Shown piece after piece: positions 54,001 through 64,000 of a DNA stretch of 64,000 bases. Where the stretch lies: contig CM020506.1 in the NCBI GenBank assembly GCA_009823395.1, positions 18,161,001 to 18,225,000 on the forward strand, read 5' to 3'. Position 1 is the stretch's first letter, and each line of letters opens with the position of its first letter. The translations under genes and the position numbers were made by a program. Under the pieces are notes generated by a model that made no database searches, was not told where the DNA came from, and was given only the letters and a program-made list of their open reading frames with translations. This stretch comes from Thamnaconus septentrionalis. Taxonomy: Eukaryota > Chordata > Actinopteri > Tetraodontiformes > Monacanthidae.

Positions 54001-55748
54001 CTTGGATCTGTCTTTTTCGAGGGGGGGGGCGCCGTAAACTGCATCGAGCAAAACCGTGGGCAGGGCCTCCGACAATGGTGTTGCAGCGATATCAAAGGCA
54101 AGCGCACCTCAAGGTTTTATTTATCATTTCTAAATTCAGCCTTCAAGTATTGATCAGAGTTTGGCATGAAAAAATCATTTAGAGAGCTCGGGAGGAGGGT
54201 TGAGTGCTTGTATGGCCCCGGGCAGGTGTGAAGAGCCGGTTTGGAAGTGATGCATACTAAGTCCTACTGCGCCGGTATTATTTATGGATAGCATTGAGTC
54301 ACTTGGCCAGTGAACTGCTGGATAGGTATTTATCATCACCACCAGGCACATGTTTCCTGCAAAGTTTCATTTCCAAAGGTCTCGCGCTCCAGCTTTCTGC
54401 ACATTCTTGGAATCCAACTGCCTTTTTTGTATTTTTTTTCCAACCTGACGTTAATGCTCGGTTTTTTCCTGATAAAACGCCGCCTGTGCTGCTTTCTGTG
54501 CTGAACTCAGTTTTGCAGTTTGCTAGTGCTAGCAATAGGATGCACTTACGATACCGTGACGCTACTCATCAAGTTTGCTCACAGTCACCATTTTATTTAT
54601 CTTTTTTTTTTTTTTTTGGGATCCTCATGATCGCACGCTATGATCGACCAGATTGTATATTTTGAAGTCACTCGAACACATTGACGTTGAATCGAAACGG
54701 ATTGAACTGATATATATATATACTGAATCGTAATCAAGCGTTGGTGTGGTTTTTTTTTTTGGTTTTCTAGGGGTATCTTGTTGTGCTGGTAGTCGGCCGA
54801 CCAAGCTGTTGCTCTTGTCGGTTCAGTGCGGTGAAATGCGATCGGCTGCAAACACCGAAGGTCTTTTATTTTTTTGCCTTTTAATTAACTGGACTGTTTA
54901 TCTGTTTCCATAAGCGTCATCCCGCCCACTGCCCAGTCGCTGCATTGTTCTCTGGTATCCAGCAGAAATGGAAGCCGCGCGTATATAGCTGCTGTGTCCG
55001 GTGGAAACACACACATACACACAGACTCACACATGCACTCTCACACACACACATTCTAGAGCCGAGACGAAAGCTCTGCTGCCTTTCTCGCAGCGGAGAC
55101 GTCTGGGGAAATTGGGCCACTTGCATGGAGTTGTGTCAAAAGTCGAGCGAGCACTAAAACGTTAGCACGAAGCAAATGATTTTTATATCCCGCGCGCATA
55201 TGTTAACGGCTACAGCCGCTTTCATTATTTCTTTTTTTTTCCCCTTTTCAAATTTATCTGGTTTTTATGATCGTGGGAAGCCAAAACCGTAATTGAAATT
55301 GAAATCTGATTAATTGGCCGGCCCCAGTGCGCTGGCGCGTGCTGCATACTAACAGAAGAGAACGCGCAGTGACTCCGGGTTGGGGCGGGGGAGGGGTTGT
55401 TCGCAGCCACCGAGTGACACACTTGGAATTTCTTTTATTTCTGCTCTCCACTCTCTCACGACACCCGAGAGCCCGGTTTCGGGCAAAGGTGGACGAGATA
55501 AATCGGATTCGCCGCGTAAACGACGGCACGGGTTAATGCCGGCCGACAGTCGGCCTGTTAATTGCTCTCTGCCAATCGACCAATCAGATGCCGTCCGTCG
55601 AGGGCCGGTGGCTGATGTTTAACTAACTGTGCTGTGTAGATCGGTTGCATTGATTTTGATTTGGTTTGGCCGTTTATTCTGCCGTGTGTAATGGGCGGGA
55701 AAATGGATGGCTAAATAAAAACAGCAGCAGTGATGGAGAGGAAAATAA
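48007..55748. other. Intron stretch, mostly single-copy
   Basis: T-rich runs are at 48905-48924, 49590-49640, 49760-49773 and 54602-54618; A-rich runs at 50425-50441 and 53022-53037. An octamer-type ATGCAAAT lies at 50569-50576. The repeat-free block at 53735-53850 and the CpG-rich block at 55300-55620 are candidate regulatory DNA. I find no exon for the next ptprg segment and no transposon ends. Confidence 0.4.
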
Positions 55749-55768
55749 GTGTGTGTGTGTGTGTGTGT
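55749..55768. repeat. Short (GT)10 microsatellite
   Basis: Ten GT units followed by GGGGG. Confidence 0.93.
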
Positions 55769-56029
55769 GGGGGACTGAAAACCAACCAAATGTATATATA
55801 TTGAAAAGAAAACCATAAAGCGTGTACTTTTGAAATATTTCACACTCAAATCTCGTCAGTCTTTCAGAGTAAATTGTGGTACGTTTGAGTGAAATGAGTA
55901 TTTTCACGCCGCCGACTGCCTCGTTGCTCCTGTGGTGGCCATGGCGGGACAGCGACTGACGAAAGGGAGAAAAAAAACCCCCACCTCAACCGAAATAATA
56001 TTCATCAGGAAAATTGGTGTTTTCTAAAT

Positions 56030-56382
56030 CAGGGGTGGGCAAACTTTTTGACTGGTGGTTCCACAATGAGTTCCAAAATGTGACAGAGGGGCCTATAAAT
56101 ATGTGTGAGCGATATGTAGAAAACATGTCATGCAGCTTTAATGTCATTTGAAAATGAAGAAAAGCAAAGTTTAAGTATTTAAATAATAAAATGTGTCTTT
56201 GAAGCCCCGCGGTGTTTAGCTCTTTATTGAAATGACTCTTATAACACTGGAAAAAAATGGATGAAATGCAGCTATTTTATGACTTACTGACTATTAATGT
56301 CATTTCTTGAAGTTCGGTGGGCCAGATTTAAAAGCTTCACGGGCCGCATATGGGCCCCCAGGCCGTAGTTTGCCCATGTCTG
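56030..56382. mobile_element. hAT-like MITE, family A, copy 2
   Basis: Terminal repeats CAGGGGTGGGCAAAC (56030) and GTTTGCCCATGTCTG (ending 56382) match as inverted repeats at 13 of 15 positions. Flanks TTCTAAAT and TGCTAAAC agree at 6 of 8, fitting an 8-bp target duplication. The interior has the GTGTTTAGCTCTTTATTGAA block shared with copies 1 and 3. It lacks the roughly 40-base CCACCTCATAGGAGGAGAAAA segment present in copy 3. Non-coding. Confidence 0.85.
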
Positions 56383-56431
56383 TGCTAAACTCTCCATCTC
56401 TCGTCTTGTGCGTGTTGCCCCATCATCAGAC

Positions 56432-56808
56432 CAGGGCTGGGCAAACGTTTTGACTGGTGGGGCCACAGTGGGTTCTAAAATATGACAGAGGGGCCGGAGC
56501 AGCAGCAGATGGATGGAGTGTCTTGGTGACCCACCTCATAGGAGGAGAAAACAAATGGAGTATTGTAGAAAACGTGCTCTAATGTCAATTGAAAGTGAAC
56601 CAAAGCAAAGTTCCAACCAAATCAGTGTCTTTGAAGGCCCACGGTGTTTAGCTCTTTATTGAAACGACTCTTAAAACACTGAATAAATGGATGAAATACT
56701 TCTATTTTATGATTTACCAACTATTAATATAATCTCCTCAAGTTTGGGCTGGAATAAAAAGCCTCGCGGGCCGGATGTGGCCCCCGGGCCGTAGTTTGCC
56801 CACGCCTG
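56432..56808. mobile_element. hAT-like MITE, family A, copy 3
   Basis: Terminal repeats CAGGGCTGGGCAAAC and GTTTGCCCACGCCTG enclose 377 bases in the same orientation as copy 2, from which it is separated by only 49 bases. Flanks ATCAGAC and ATCGAGAC match apart from one inserted base. It retains the GGTGACCCACCTCATAGGAG segment seen reversed in copy 1, so it is the most complete copy of the three. Confidence 0.85.
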
Positions 56809-56865
56809 ATCGAGACGCTTGCACGTCCACTTCACAAAGCTGGCGTGAGTTTGGCCGAGGCACGT

Positions 56866-56870
<5 letters not shown>

Positions 56871-56898
<28 letters not shown>
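56871..56898 (+). repeat. (CAG)9 microsatellite
   Basis: A pure CAG tract 62 bases after the end of the family A copy. Confidence 0.95.
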
Positions 56899-58556
56899 TC
56901 CTCTCACGGCTGGCCTCTCGTGAATAGAGAGACCAAGGGCGTCGTGCACTATGTGTTTTCCTCCCCTCTGTGTTTCTACGGAAGCAGGACTAAACACACA
57001 GGAGACTCCTTTTCCAGACCTTCTTTTTCGCCCACGTGCTCCATCAAAGGCTGACATTTGATGTTCTTATTCCTTGTAGTGAAAGGTTGAAGAACACCGT
57101 AGCACATTGACGCACGGCGCTCTGTTGCTCCCCCCTCCCCTCCCCTCCTCCTCTGGAGTTACTCTTTTAACATCATATGTGGGTAATATTCCCTCTATTT
57201 TCCTTTTTTCAAAATATACCGTCCGAAACGAGGCGGCGGGGTTTTGCGTTTCCCCGCTGGAAGTGATGGAGGACTGGCAGCGAGCTCGACGGTTTGGCTA
57301 CGTCCTTTTTTGTTTCGCCACAGGAGTTTTTGGGAAAAAAAAAAGAAGGAAAAAAAAGGGGGCTTCGTATCGGAGGGGAGCTGCAGAATCGCTGTGTCAC
57401 GTACGCCTCCTTCACCCTTCCTCCTATTCAGCTCGCAAACAAAAAGCGTTTTGTGCGTGGAAGGTCTTTGGTGGGGACCGCGCACAATGCCTGCGTGTGC
57501 GCTTGTGTGTGTGTTCGTCCTGCCTCTGCGTGTGACTCAAAAGTTGAGGTCTGAGCTTCCGACTCTTCTCCTCTTCCTCTGGCGTCTCGTTGGCGATGAA
57601 CTTGTTTCTGCGGCTCTGAGCGGCATTGACAGCAACACCTCAGCCGAGCTGTTCTTTTCAATTAGCGTGGCAAGGCGGGCGGCGGCAGTGGGTGGGTGGG
57701 GGGTGGGTGGGGGGCGTTAGGTTGTAACGTGCACAAAGACGTACTTTGTCATCCGGCTTGTGTAGAATTACCGATAATTTAGACCTGCAGGATGCATTTT
57801 AATTTCTTTTTTCCATTTTTTTTCTTTTTTCTTTTTTTCTTTTTCCCCCCTTTTTTTTTGCTCTCAGGTGAAAACCCCCAATTGCTGAAACGGCCTAAAC
57901 GTCTGCATTGGGAATTTGACTTGGTTTTTTCTCCCCCGACCTTCTTTTTTAAAAAATAAATAAATAAATGTAAAACAAAAACAAAAAAAAATCTCCAGTG
58001 GTCTTGACGCCTCAGTGGCGTTCTAACCCTGAGACTCTTTGGCTGATCTTGGCACTTCTCACGGTCCTGATGTCCTTGGTGTGACTGGAACACCTCGGGG
58101 ATATCCAGCCACACCGCCGGCTTCCCGAGGAAGAAAGAGGGGAAAAAAAGAGAAGAAGAAAAAAAAAACACAAACCGCGCCCACACACGTACACACGCGT
58201 GCGATTTCAATATCACACTCGGCTTCACCCTCTCTCCTCCGCACGGAGGGCCGAACCCCTGACCTAGTTTTTTTTTTATTTATTTCTTTTCTGCTGCGAC
58301 TTGTGCCGTTAAACTGAGGCCGAGCTCGGCGGCACGGCGGCCCGTGTCAAGCACGCCGCTCTTCCAAATCAAATCAGCCAGCAGACGTCCTTAAGTTTGT
58401 CGATCGGGCTTCATGCATTGCAGATGAGGTCGCGCAGTCATCTGCCTGCTCCCTCAGAAAGCATCGCATTTTTTTCCAAGCTCCCCCCCCACCCACTCCC
58501 CACTCCTCACCCTGTGGGTATGTAGCATTCTTTTTCTTTTTTCGCATCAAGAGCCA
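56899..58556. other. Intron stretch, no gene seen
   Basis: A G-rich run of repeated GGGT units is at 57689-57714. T-rich and A-rich low-complexity patches are at 57807-57860 and 57950-57990. Frames at 57107-57535 and 57244-57720 have no domain and read through A-rich and TGTG-rich sequence. No exon is recognised. Confidence 0.4.
57689..57714 (+). repeat. G-quadruplex-type G run
   Basis: Five closely spaced runs of 3-6 G separated by single T, on the sense strand of the proposed intron. Confidence 0.8.
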
Positions 58557-58590
58557 TCTCTCTCTCTCTCTCTCTCTCTCTCGCTCGCTC
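58557..58590. repeat. (TC)n microsatellite
   Basis: TC repeats passing into CTCG units. Confidence 0.93.
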
Positions 58591-58972
58591 GCGTCCTGCT
58601 CGCCACCGCGGAAGAAATTTTAAACGCTGTTTGCACAAGTTATTACATTTAATGATATGCATTGTGGTGAAGGACAAGCTGAGTAAATGAAACGGGGCGG
58701 GGTCAAATGAGCTAAACCCCCCCTCAACCCCCCGCTCTCTCCCTGAACGCACATCGTGCGCGCTGGCGCCATTTGAATGAGAAGCAGGCCGACGGCGCCG
58801 GCCAACACCGTGACTGACGGCTCCTGAAATATTTGTTGTTCTTTTTTTTCCCCCGCTGCATTCTGAACGTCGGCGTCAAAACAGGTGGTTCAGAGAGGAA
58901 GAGCACGCTGAGGATTTATTCCACTGGCTATTGATGCTTGTCTGGACGTGCGCTGCAGGTTTTTTTTCCCTT

Positions 58973-59270
58973 TTAAAGGTCCAATGTGTAGAATTTGGCT
59001 TGATTTATGATTGTTCTATTGGTGAAAGCTTAACATACTGCCCCTAAATACATTATTTGAAGTGTATACTCTCAGTACAATGACAGTAATTTGGTTTCCC
59101 AGCCCTTAGAACGGTTCTCATGAATATAAGAACATACATTCGAGCAAGAACAGTCTTCTTAGCTCCTAGTTAGCTGCCATCTTGCACCACGATCTCTTTA
59201 AGGAAGCCCGCCTGACGGTGCCCTCAATATGAAACGCACTATGAACAAATTTTACACACCGAACCTTTAA
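58973..59270. mobile_element. TTAA-bounded MITE, family E, copy 1
   Basis: Ends TTAAAGGTCCAATGTGT (58973) and ACACACCGAACCTTTAA (ending 59270) are imperfect inverted repeats of an abundant fish element type. The TTAA at each end suggests TTAA target use, as in piggyBac-like elements; that class is inferred. The interior matches 63333-63634 (AGTGTATACTC, CAGTACAATGA, GTAATTTGGTTT, AGTTAGCTGCCATCT). Non-coding. Confidence 0.8.
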
Positions 59271-59351
59271 GGTTCTTAACGGCTAAAGTATTAGCGTTGC
59301 GGCTGTTCTGCAAAGGTGGTCAACCACCAGTAGAGAGAGAGAGTGAGTAAG

Positions 59352-59976
59352 TAGCTGCGTTTCCTTTAACCCTTGAATTGCGCAAAACCTAAATATCGCA
59401 ATAAAAAAAACATGGTCTACAAACTTCAAAAAACCTCTCAAATATCGCTAAAAGGTTTTTGCGCTCTCATGAGGTGGTTTTTCAGACGCATCGATATCGA
59501 GGTGAATCGCAAAAGTGTAACGGAAACACTTTTTGCATTTTCTCGTCAGCGGAAGTGACCAGTTCACTTCAAGTGAAAATTGCATGTTATGTTTTGACCA
59601 GGGGTGGGCAATTACTTTTTTGCAACGGGCCACGTGACAGACCTGAATCGTGTCGGCGGGGCACAAAGGTTTTGTCGGGTGGGTGAAATCACGTTAACGC
59701 GCCAGCAAACTGTCATTGACGGTCTGGTTTGGACGAAGGAGGAGGGGACAGAATATTTTTTTGATCAAAGACAACATTGAAATGCAGATTTATCGCAAAA
59801 CGTTTTGTACCTCCGTCCTCCTCAAAGTGGGGTCTCGCGGGACAAAACTTGACGAGAATTACGACTGGAGCGCTTCGCACCGTTCCGTGGAAACGCCCGC
59901 AAATCGCAATTGTGCGTTGTCCAAATTTTAGATACATTGCTTTCATTTTGCGAAAAACCGCAATGGGAACAGAGCG
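59352..59976. repeat. Candidate old dispersed element with TTTCC-type ends
   Basis: GCTGCGTTTCCTTTAACCC at 59352 and the reversed CCGCAATGGGAACAGAG near 59976 may be decayed terminal repeats. The interior has recurrent ATCGCAA and GCGAAAAACC-type motifs (AATATCGCAA, TTATCGCAAAACG). It appears interrupted by the hAT-type end at 59599. The class is not settled. Confidence 0.35.
59599..59700 (+). mobile_element. hAT-type terminal fragment, another family
   Basis: CAGGGGTGGGCAATTACTTT followed by GCAACGGGCCACGTGA is a hAT-like left terminus distinct from family A (CAATTAC instead of CAAACTT). No matching right end could be found nearby, so the right limit is arbitrary. Confidence 0.45.
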
Positions 59977-60210
59977 AGTGAGAGGATGAAGAGAAGTTAA
60001 AAAATAGACGAACACGATGTATTTAATATTAGCGCCTGAGAGGAGTGAGTCTGCTTGATTTTTGTGTCGTCCTGTGGGCTTTGAATCCCGAAACGACGAG
60101 CAAATTAGCAAGTTCTCCTTTTAAGTGGTTAGCAACAAACATATTATGCTTTAACCACCTCAGCCTGATGGATTAGGACCAAAACAGTGTCTCGTCCTAT
60201 TTAGCAAATT

Positions 60211-60250
<40 letters not shown>

Positions 60251-61917
60251 GGGGGGGGTTCGCAACAACAACATAAAAAAAACAAAAAAAAACTAGAGTT
60301 GCGATTCTCACTTGCAGCAACACCGAGCCAGTCGTTGTGGTTTAGCCACATTTTCTGGAGATTGTAACTGTTGAGGATGGATAAAAAAAACACAACAAAA
60401 TAATAACTGCCTCTGCATAATCCTCCTGGTGAAACCGAAATGCCGGTCCTGCTGTGCCCCACCCCCGCCTCCTCCCGGCCCCGCCGCCCCCTCGGAGCCC
60501 CTCCCCCCCCTCTACACCTGATGCTTCCGCTGCTGCTGCAGAGATTGATATTTTAACTCCAGCCCCCAAATGACTAATGCAAGTTAAACGTTCCTGTGGT
60601 TGTTGTTAGGCTGCTGTTTTTCAAGGGCTCTCAGGGGCCCCGGGCTTGTTGTGGAGTGTGATATTGTGGAACACAAAGCAGGGCTTGATGGTGCTGTAGA
60701 TGATATAACTGCCCTCGGGGCAATGGGAAAAAAACAGGGAAAATGACTTGGTATGTGGAGACATTGATGTACAAGGTGCTGCTCCGCCGCTGTTGTGGAA
60801 GTGTTTCTATTCTCTGCGCCTCCCGAAAAAAAAAGAAAAAAAAAAAAAAAAAAAAAAACGGCGCTCGCAAGAGGCGAACGCTTGAACGTTTGTCGATTTT
60901 TGGAGCCTCGCATGCAAAGTGTTAAAGAAGAAGAAGTAGAAGAAGGGGAATCAAATAAGTGCATGAAATAAAAGCCTTCAATGCGACTGTAAGTTGCTTT
61001 GTGCCGAACTTCCTGTTCACAAATGGGCTTCAGCGCCGGCGGTGAGAGGCTATGAGTCCGGTTTCCACAATGTTCTCAGGAAACAAAGCCCCGTTGGAAA
61101 ATGGACCCCGCCCTTTGCTGGCGTCTGTGATGTCGGCCCGCCGTTAAAACCCTGGCACGCTTTTCAAATCTGAACCAATCAAGAAAATGCGAGAGACCAC
61201 ACACTCACACACACACGCACGCTAGCACACCCGGATTTCACAGTTTTGGTGTTAAGCAACACCACACACTCATGAATTCTATTCGTCAACAAGCCATCTT
61301 CACTCTTTTTTTTATTTATTTATTTATTTATTTTTTTTAATCTTGTACCGGTGCCCCTTGTCCTGTTGGTTCTTCTCGCAGCATCAGTCGCTTTGCTTCC
61401 TTTGTGTTGCCTCCACACGGTTGGATTTATGATGGTACATATTGTCTGTTAATTCAAATTCAACTCCTGGAGATGATTAGAGAGGGTGAAATAAATGATA
61501 AAAATGGTGTTTATTCACGATAGGAGCGTCGCTCGGTTTGTTTATGATGAATTTGACAGTCGAGAACAAAAAAAAAATAACGGGACACAAAAAATCGGTG
61601 CAATTTATTTTGTTTTGAGAGATTTTTTTTCCCTTACAATGAAATGTATTTTCCAGCTTTCTATCGCGAGCAGCTACTAACTGTTGTCGGGGCTGCCAGG
61701 CCGTGTGATCTGCTGCCATTCTGTGGCAGCAGCAACAATATTTCAGAACAACTCTACCAAAATAAATGTATTCTAAGGCAACTTTTTTTTTTTTTTTGTA
61801 GAAGAAACATAACATGCAGATGTTTGACATTTGAGATTACACTTGCCAGTGCTGCTGGGTTCTTCAGACAGTGGCTGGCATGTGTGTTCATTTTGCTTGA
61901 ATGTCAGATCAGCGATT
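59977..61917. other. Intron stretch with GT, A and ATTT repeats
   Basis: (GT)17 then G11 at 60214-60258, a long A-rich run at 60825-60858, ATTT units at about 61308-61332, T15 at 61783-61798. A C-rich patch lies at 60457-60510. No exon or RNA gene is supported. Confidence 0.4.
60214..60258. repeat. (GT)17-G11 microsatellite
   Basis: GT repeats at 60214-60247 followed directly by a G11 run. Confidence 0.95.
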
Positions 61918-62245
61918 AGTTATTAGTTTATTATGGATCCCCATTAGTCACAGCCTTAGCTGCCCCTGTTCTTCCTGGGGTCTGAAATCGCATGTTAAAA
62001 AATATCTCAGCACATATGAACAGTCACCCGTAAATGCATGAATATACGAATACTACACACATTATTCAAACAATTCACAAAGACGGTTGTCCAGCAGCTG
62101 CAAATATGCAACACACCAAGCAAACTAGAAAGAAAAAACACAAAAATAAAGGTGAATAAGAGAAGTTAAAGTAAATGTAATATTTAACAAAGACAGTTGT
62201 CCAAAAGCAACAACAGCTGCAGATACCGAACACACCAAGCTAGCA
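61918..62245. repeat. Dispersed repeat fragment with internal duplication
   Basis: TTTATTATGGATCCCCATTA followed by TTCTTCCTGGGGTC is a recurrent fish repeat motif. Two related blocks follow (62077-62130 and 62187-62240), both reading CACAAAGAC/ACAAAGAC, GTTGTCC, GCTGCA and AACACACCAAGC. The repeat class is not resolved and there is no coding potential. Confidence 0.4.
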
Positions 62246-63080
62246 CACACACCAAGGGTTCGGTCCCAATGCGACGCTGTTCCGTTTACCTTGGCACTGG
62301 TTTATTTGACTCACTGTTGCCTTCCCTATGGTCTCCAACCAGCTTGCCCACCTTGACCTCTGACCCCTGACATCAACAAGGCATATTTTCCTCCACACAG
62401 CTGCCACTCACTGGCTATTTTTTTCTCTCTCATTTTTTCCCAAGCCATTCTCTGTGAAGACCAGAAGTGGCTGTGATGTTCTGAAAATCCCAACAGATCA
62501 GCCCGTTGTAAAATATTCAGACCAGCCCGTCTGGCACCAAGCAGCCCGGCCTCGTTCGGGAGTCACGCGAATCCCGTCGCCTTGGCCGCCACCCGATTGG
62601 CCGACGATCTGTTTCTGCGTTAGCAAGCGACGGAACGTCGTCCCTAAACAAAATAGGCTGGGCTATTTTTTGATGTCCTTGTTTGTTTATCACACGCACG
62701 CCGAGTCCCGATAAAAGTGAGCGTTATTATATAAAGCGGTTGCATGGCCCCTCCAGCAGCGGCTCCGCGGTGGCCTCTGAAATGTGCACGTATCCAGCGG
62801 AACTCCAAGCGGGGTTGGGGATTGAGCGGCTGCGCTGCATGCTCCGTTGCCCATCAACACCCACCGGCTGCATTCTTTTTTTTTTTTTTTTTCCGAGGAG
62901 CGGAGCACAGCGCGGGTCTGCCCCGCTGCCGGAATCTTGAGAGCGACGAGGTTGCACTGTAATTAAAGAATTCATGCACCATCGGGCAATACAACACGAT
63001 GCATTTATATCGCCGGCGCCACAAACCCACGAGGAGGTTTGTCGTAGTCAAACAGAGGAGGAGGAAGGAAAAATGACTGA

Positions 63081-63081
<1 letters not shown>
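62246..63081. other. Intron stretch, no gene seen
   Basis: Mixed sequence with a T-rich run at 62876-62892 and a CpG-rich part at 62530-62650. No exon is recognised. Confidence 0.4.

Positions 63082-63114
<33 letters not shown>
63082..63114 (+). repeat. (CTG)11 microsatellite
   Basis: A pure CTG tract. An ATG at 63073 reads it as a run of Leu and mimics a signal peptide, but nothing else supports a gene. Confidence 0.95.
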
Positions 63115-63119
<5 letters not shown>

Positions 63120-63332
63120 GCTCGGATGGTTTTGGAGCGAAAGTAATGATGGTCAAATTATAAATATCAATATATATTTTCAAAAAAAAAACCCCAGAAA
63201 ACTAAGGGATTCAAATTTGAAATACCCAATATTTAGTTCTTTATTTCTACCCTGATTGTCCACCTGCACACTGTTTGCACTTCCTGTTGCATGGAGAACA
63301 ACTGCCAGCCCCCCAAACGGCACCTGCGTTTC

Positions 63333-63634
63333 CTTCAAAGGTCCAGTGTGTCAAATTTGGCTTGATTTACGATATTTATATTTGCAAAAGCCTAACCTAC
63401 TGCCCATAGGTCTATTGATAGTGTATACTCGCAGTACAATGAAAGTAATTTGGTTTTCCTACCCTTAGAATGGTTCTCATATATATTATTATACACAGAG
63501 CAACAAGGCTCTTGCACCCAGTTAGCTGCCATCTGGTGCTGCCATTTTTTTTAAGGAAGCCTGTCCGTCAGTGACCTCAATACGAGACACACTGTCAGGT
63601 GGGCTTCCTTAAAATCTTTACACACTTATAAAAC
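63333..63634. mobile_element. TTAA-type MITE, family E, copy 2
   Basis: Same family and orientation as 58973-59270. The left end is TTCAAAGGTCCAGTGTGT; the right end is decayed (AAAATCTTTACACACTTATA), so its boundary is approximate. Confidence 0.7.
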
Positions 63635-63817
63635 CATGTAATAATTTATGCTGGTATTTTCATCCAGCAGTTTTTTTTGTTTGTTTGTTTCTTTTTTTTA
63701 ATGTTTTTGTGCCTAATTTCATGGCTATTCAGTATTCACCCCGGCTACTCTCTCTTCTTCCGCTGCAGATTTAGGACCTGCTTCCCCCACCAACCCCTCA
63801 CATCTGCCCATTACCTA

Positions 63818-63853
<36 letters not shown>

Positions 63854-64000
63854 TCATGTCACGTGCGCCAAAAGATTGTGTATGTGTGTAAGGAGGGGGA
63901 TCTAAAAGATTTAAGTGGGATTGCGTACAGCATGGCCCGGAACGGCCCTGCCCACGCCCACTATCCCCCCACCCCCACCACCCCCACCCCCCCCACACGC
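63635..64000. repeat. T-rich, CA and C-rich tracts at right edge
   Basis: T-rich stretch at 63671-63700, (CA)16 at 63819-63851, and a C-rich CCCCCAC repeat at about 63965-63998 running off the window. The minus strand of the last could form a G-quadruplex. No gene. Confidence 0.85.

Noticed and set aside
63073..63255. Poly-Leu signal-peptide-like start followed by an open frame
   Set aside because: The Leu run is the (CTG)11 repeat; what follows has no domain, no donor of note and no similarity I recognise.

Overview
The window looks like teleost fish nuclear DNA, probably a percomorph-type genome. The evidence is dense dinucleotide and trinucleotide microsatellites, several small non-autonomous hAT-like elements with the 8-bp target duplications of that superfamily, TTAA-bounded miniature elements, and two tRNA-headed SINEs. 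There are no operons, phage genes or CRISPR arrays, and almost all open frames are short and bound by chance or by repeats.

One protein-coding piece can be supported: positions 38797-38881 (+), a 28-codon signal-peptide exon ending in a strong GTAAGT donor in phase 1. Its start (MRR, EP, CWWIL, then Cys-x-Pro at residues 26-28) matches the recalled N-terminus of human PTPRG (receptor-type protein tyrosine phosphatase gamma), also 28 codons before the expected junction. I read the window as the upstream region of ptprg (1 to about 38.4 kb), its CpG-rich promoter and 5' leader (about 38.4-38.8 kb), exon 1, and more than 25 kb of intron 1 (38882-64000). The carbonic-anhydrase-like, fibronectin III, transmembrane and phosphatase domains would all lie beyond the right edge. 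The leader carries three small upstream frames, one overlapping the real start.

Layout: 0.3-7.6 kb holds three hAT-like relics, a 480-base polypyrimidine tract, a CT/CA microsatellite and a G19 run. 7.6-16.5 kb is mostly single-copy non-coding DNA with AT, GA and CTG repeats. 16.5-20.6 kb has two more hAT-like elements, a GC-rich island with a G-quadruplex-type run, and a LINE-type tail. 20.6-31.7 kb holds a TTAA element, LINE-type tails, two SINEs and two unusual palindromic microsatellites. 31.7-37.7 kb is a repeat-poor gap. The intron carries a (GT)51 tract, GC-rich patches, a tight 11-bp hairpin, two adjacent hAT-like copies near 56 kb, and a pair of TTAA elements at 59.0 and 63.3 kb.

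I see no undescribed multi-gene system. The most useful observations are the ptprg start exon with its leader, the microsatellite cluster about 1 kb upstream of it, several strongly structure-forming DNA tracts, and a few repeat-free blocks with homeodomain/POU-type motifs that may be conserved regulatory elements. Conservation could not be tested here.
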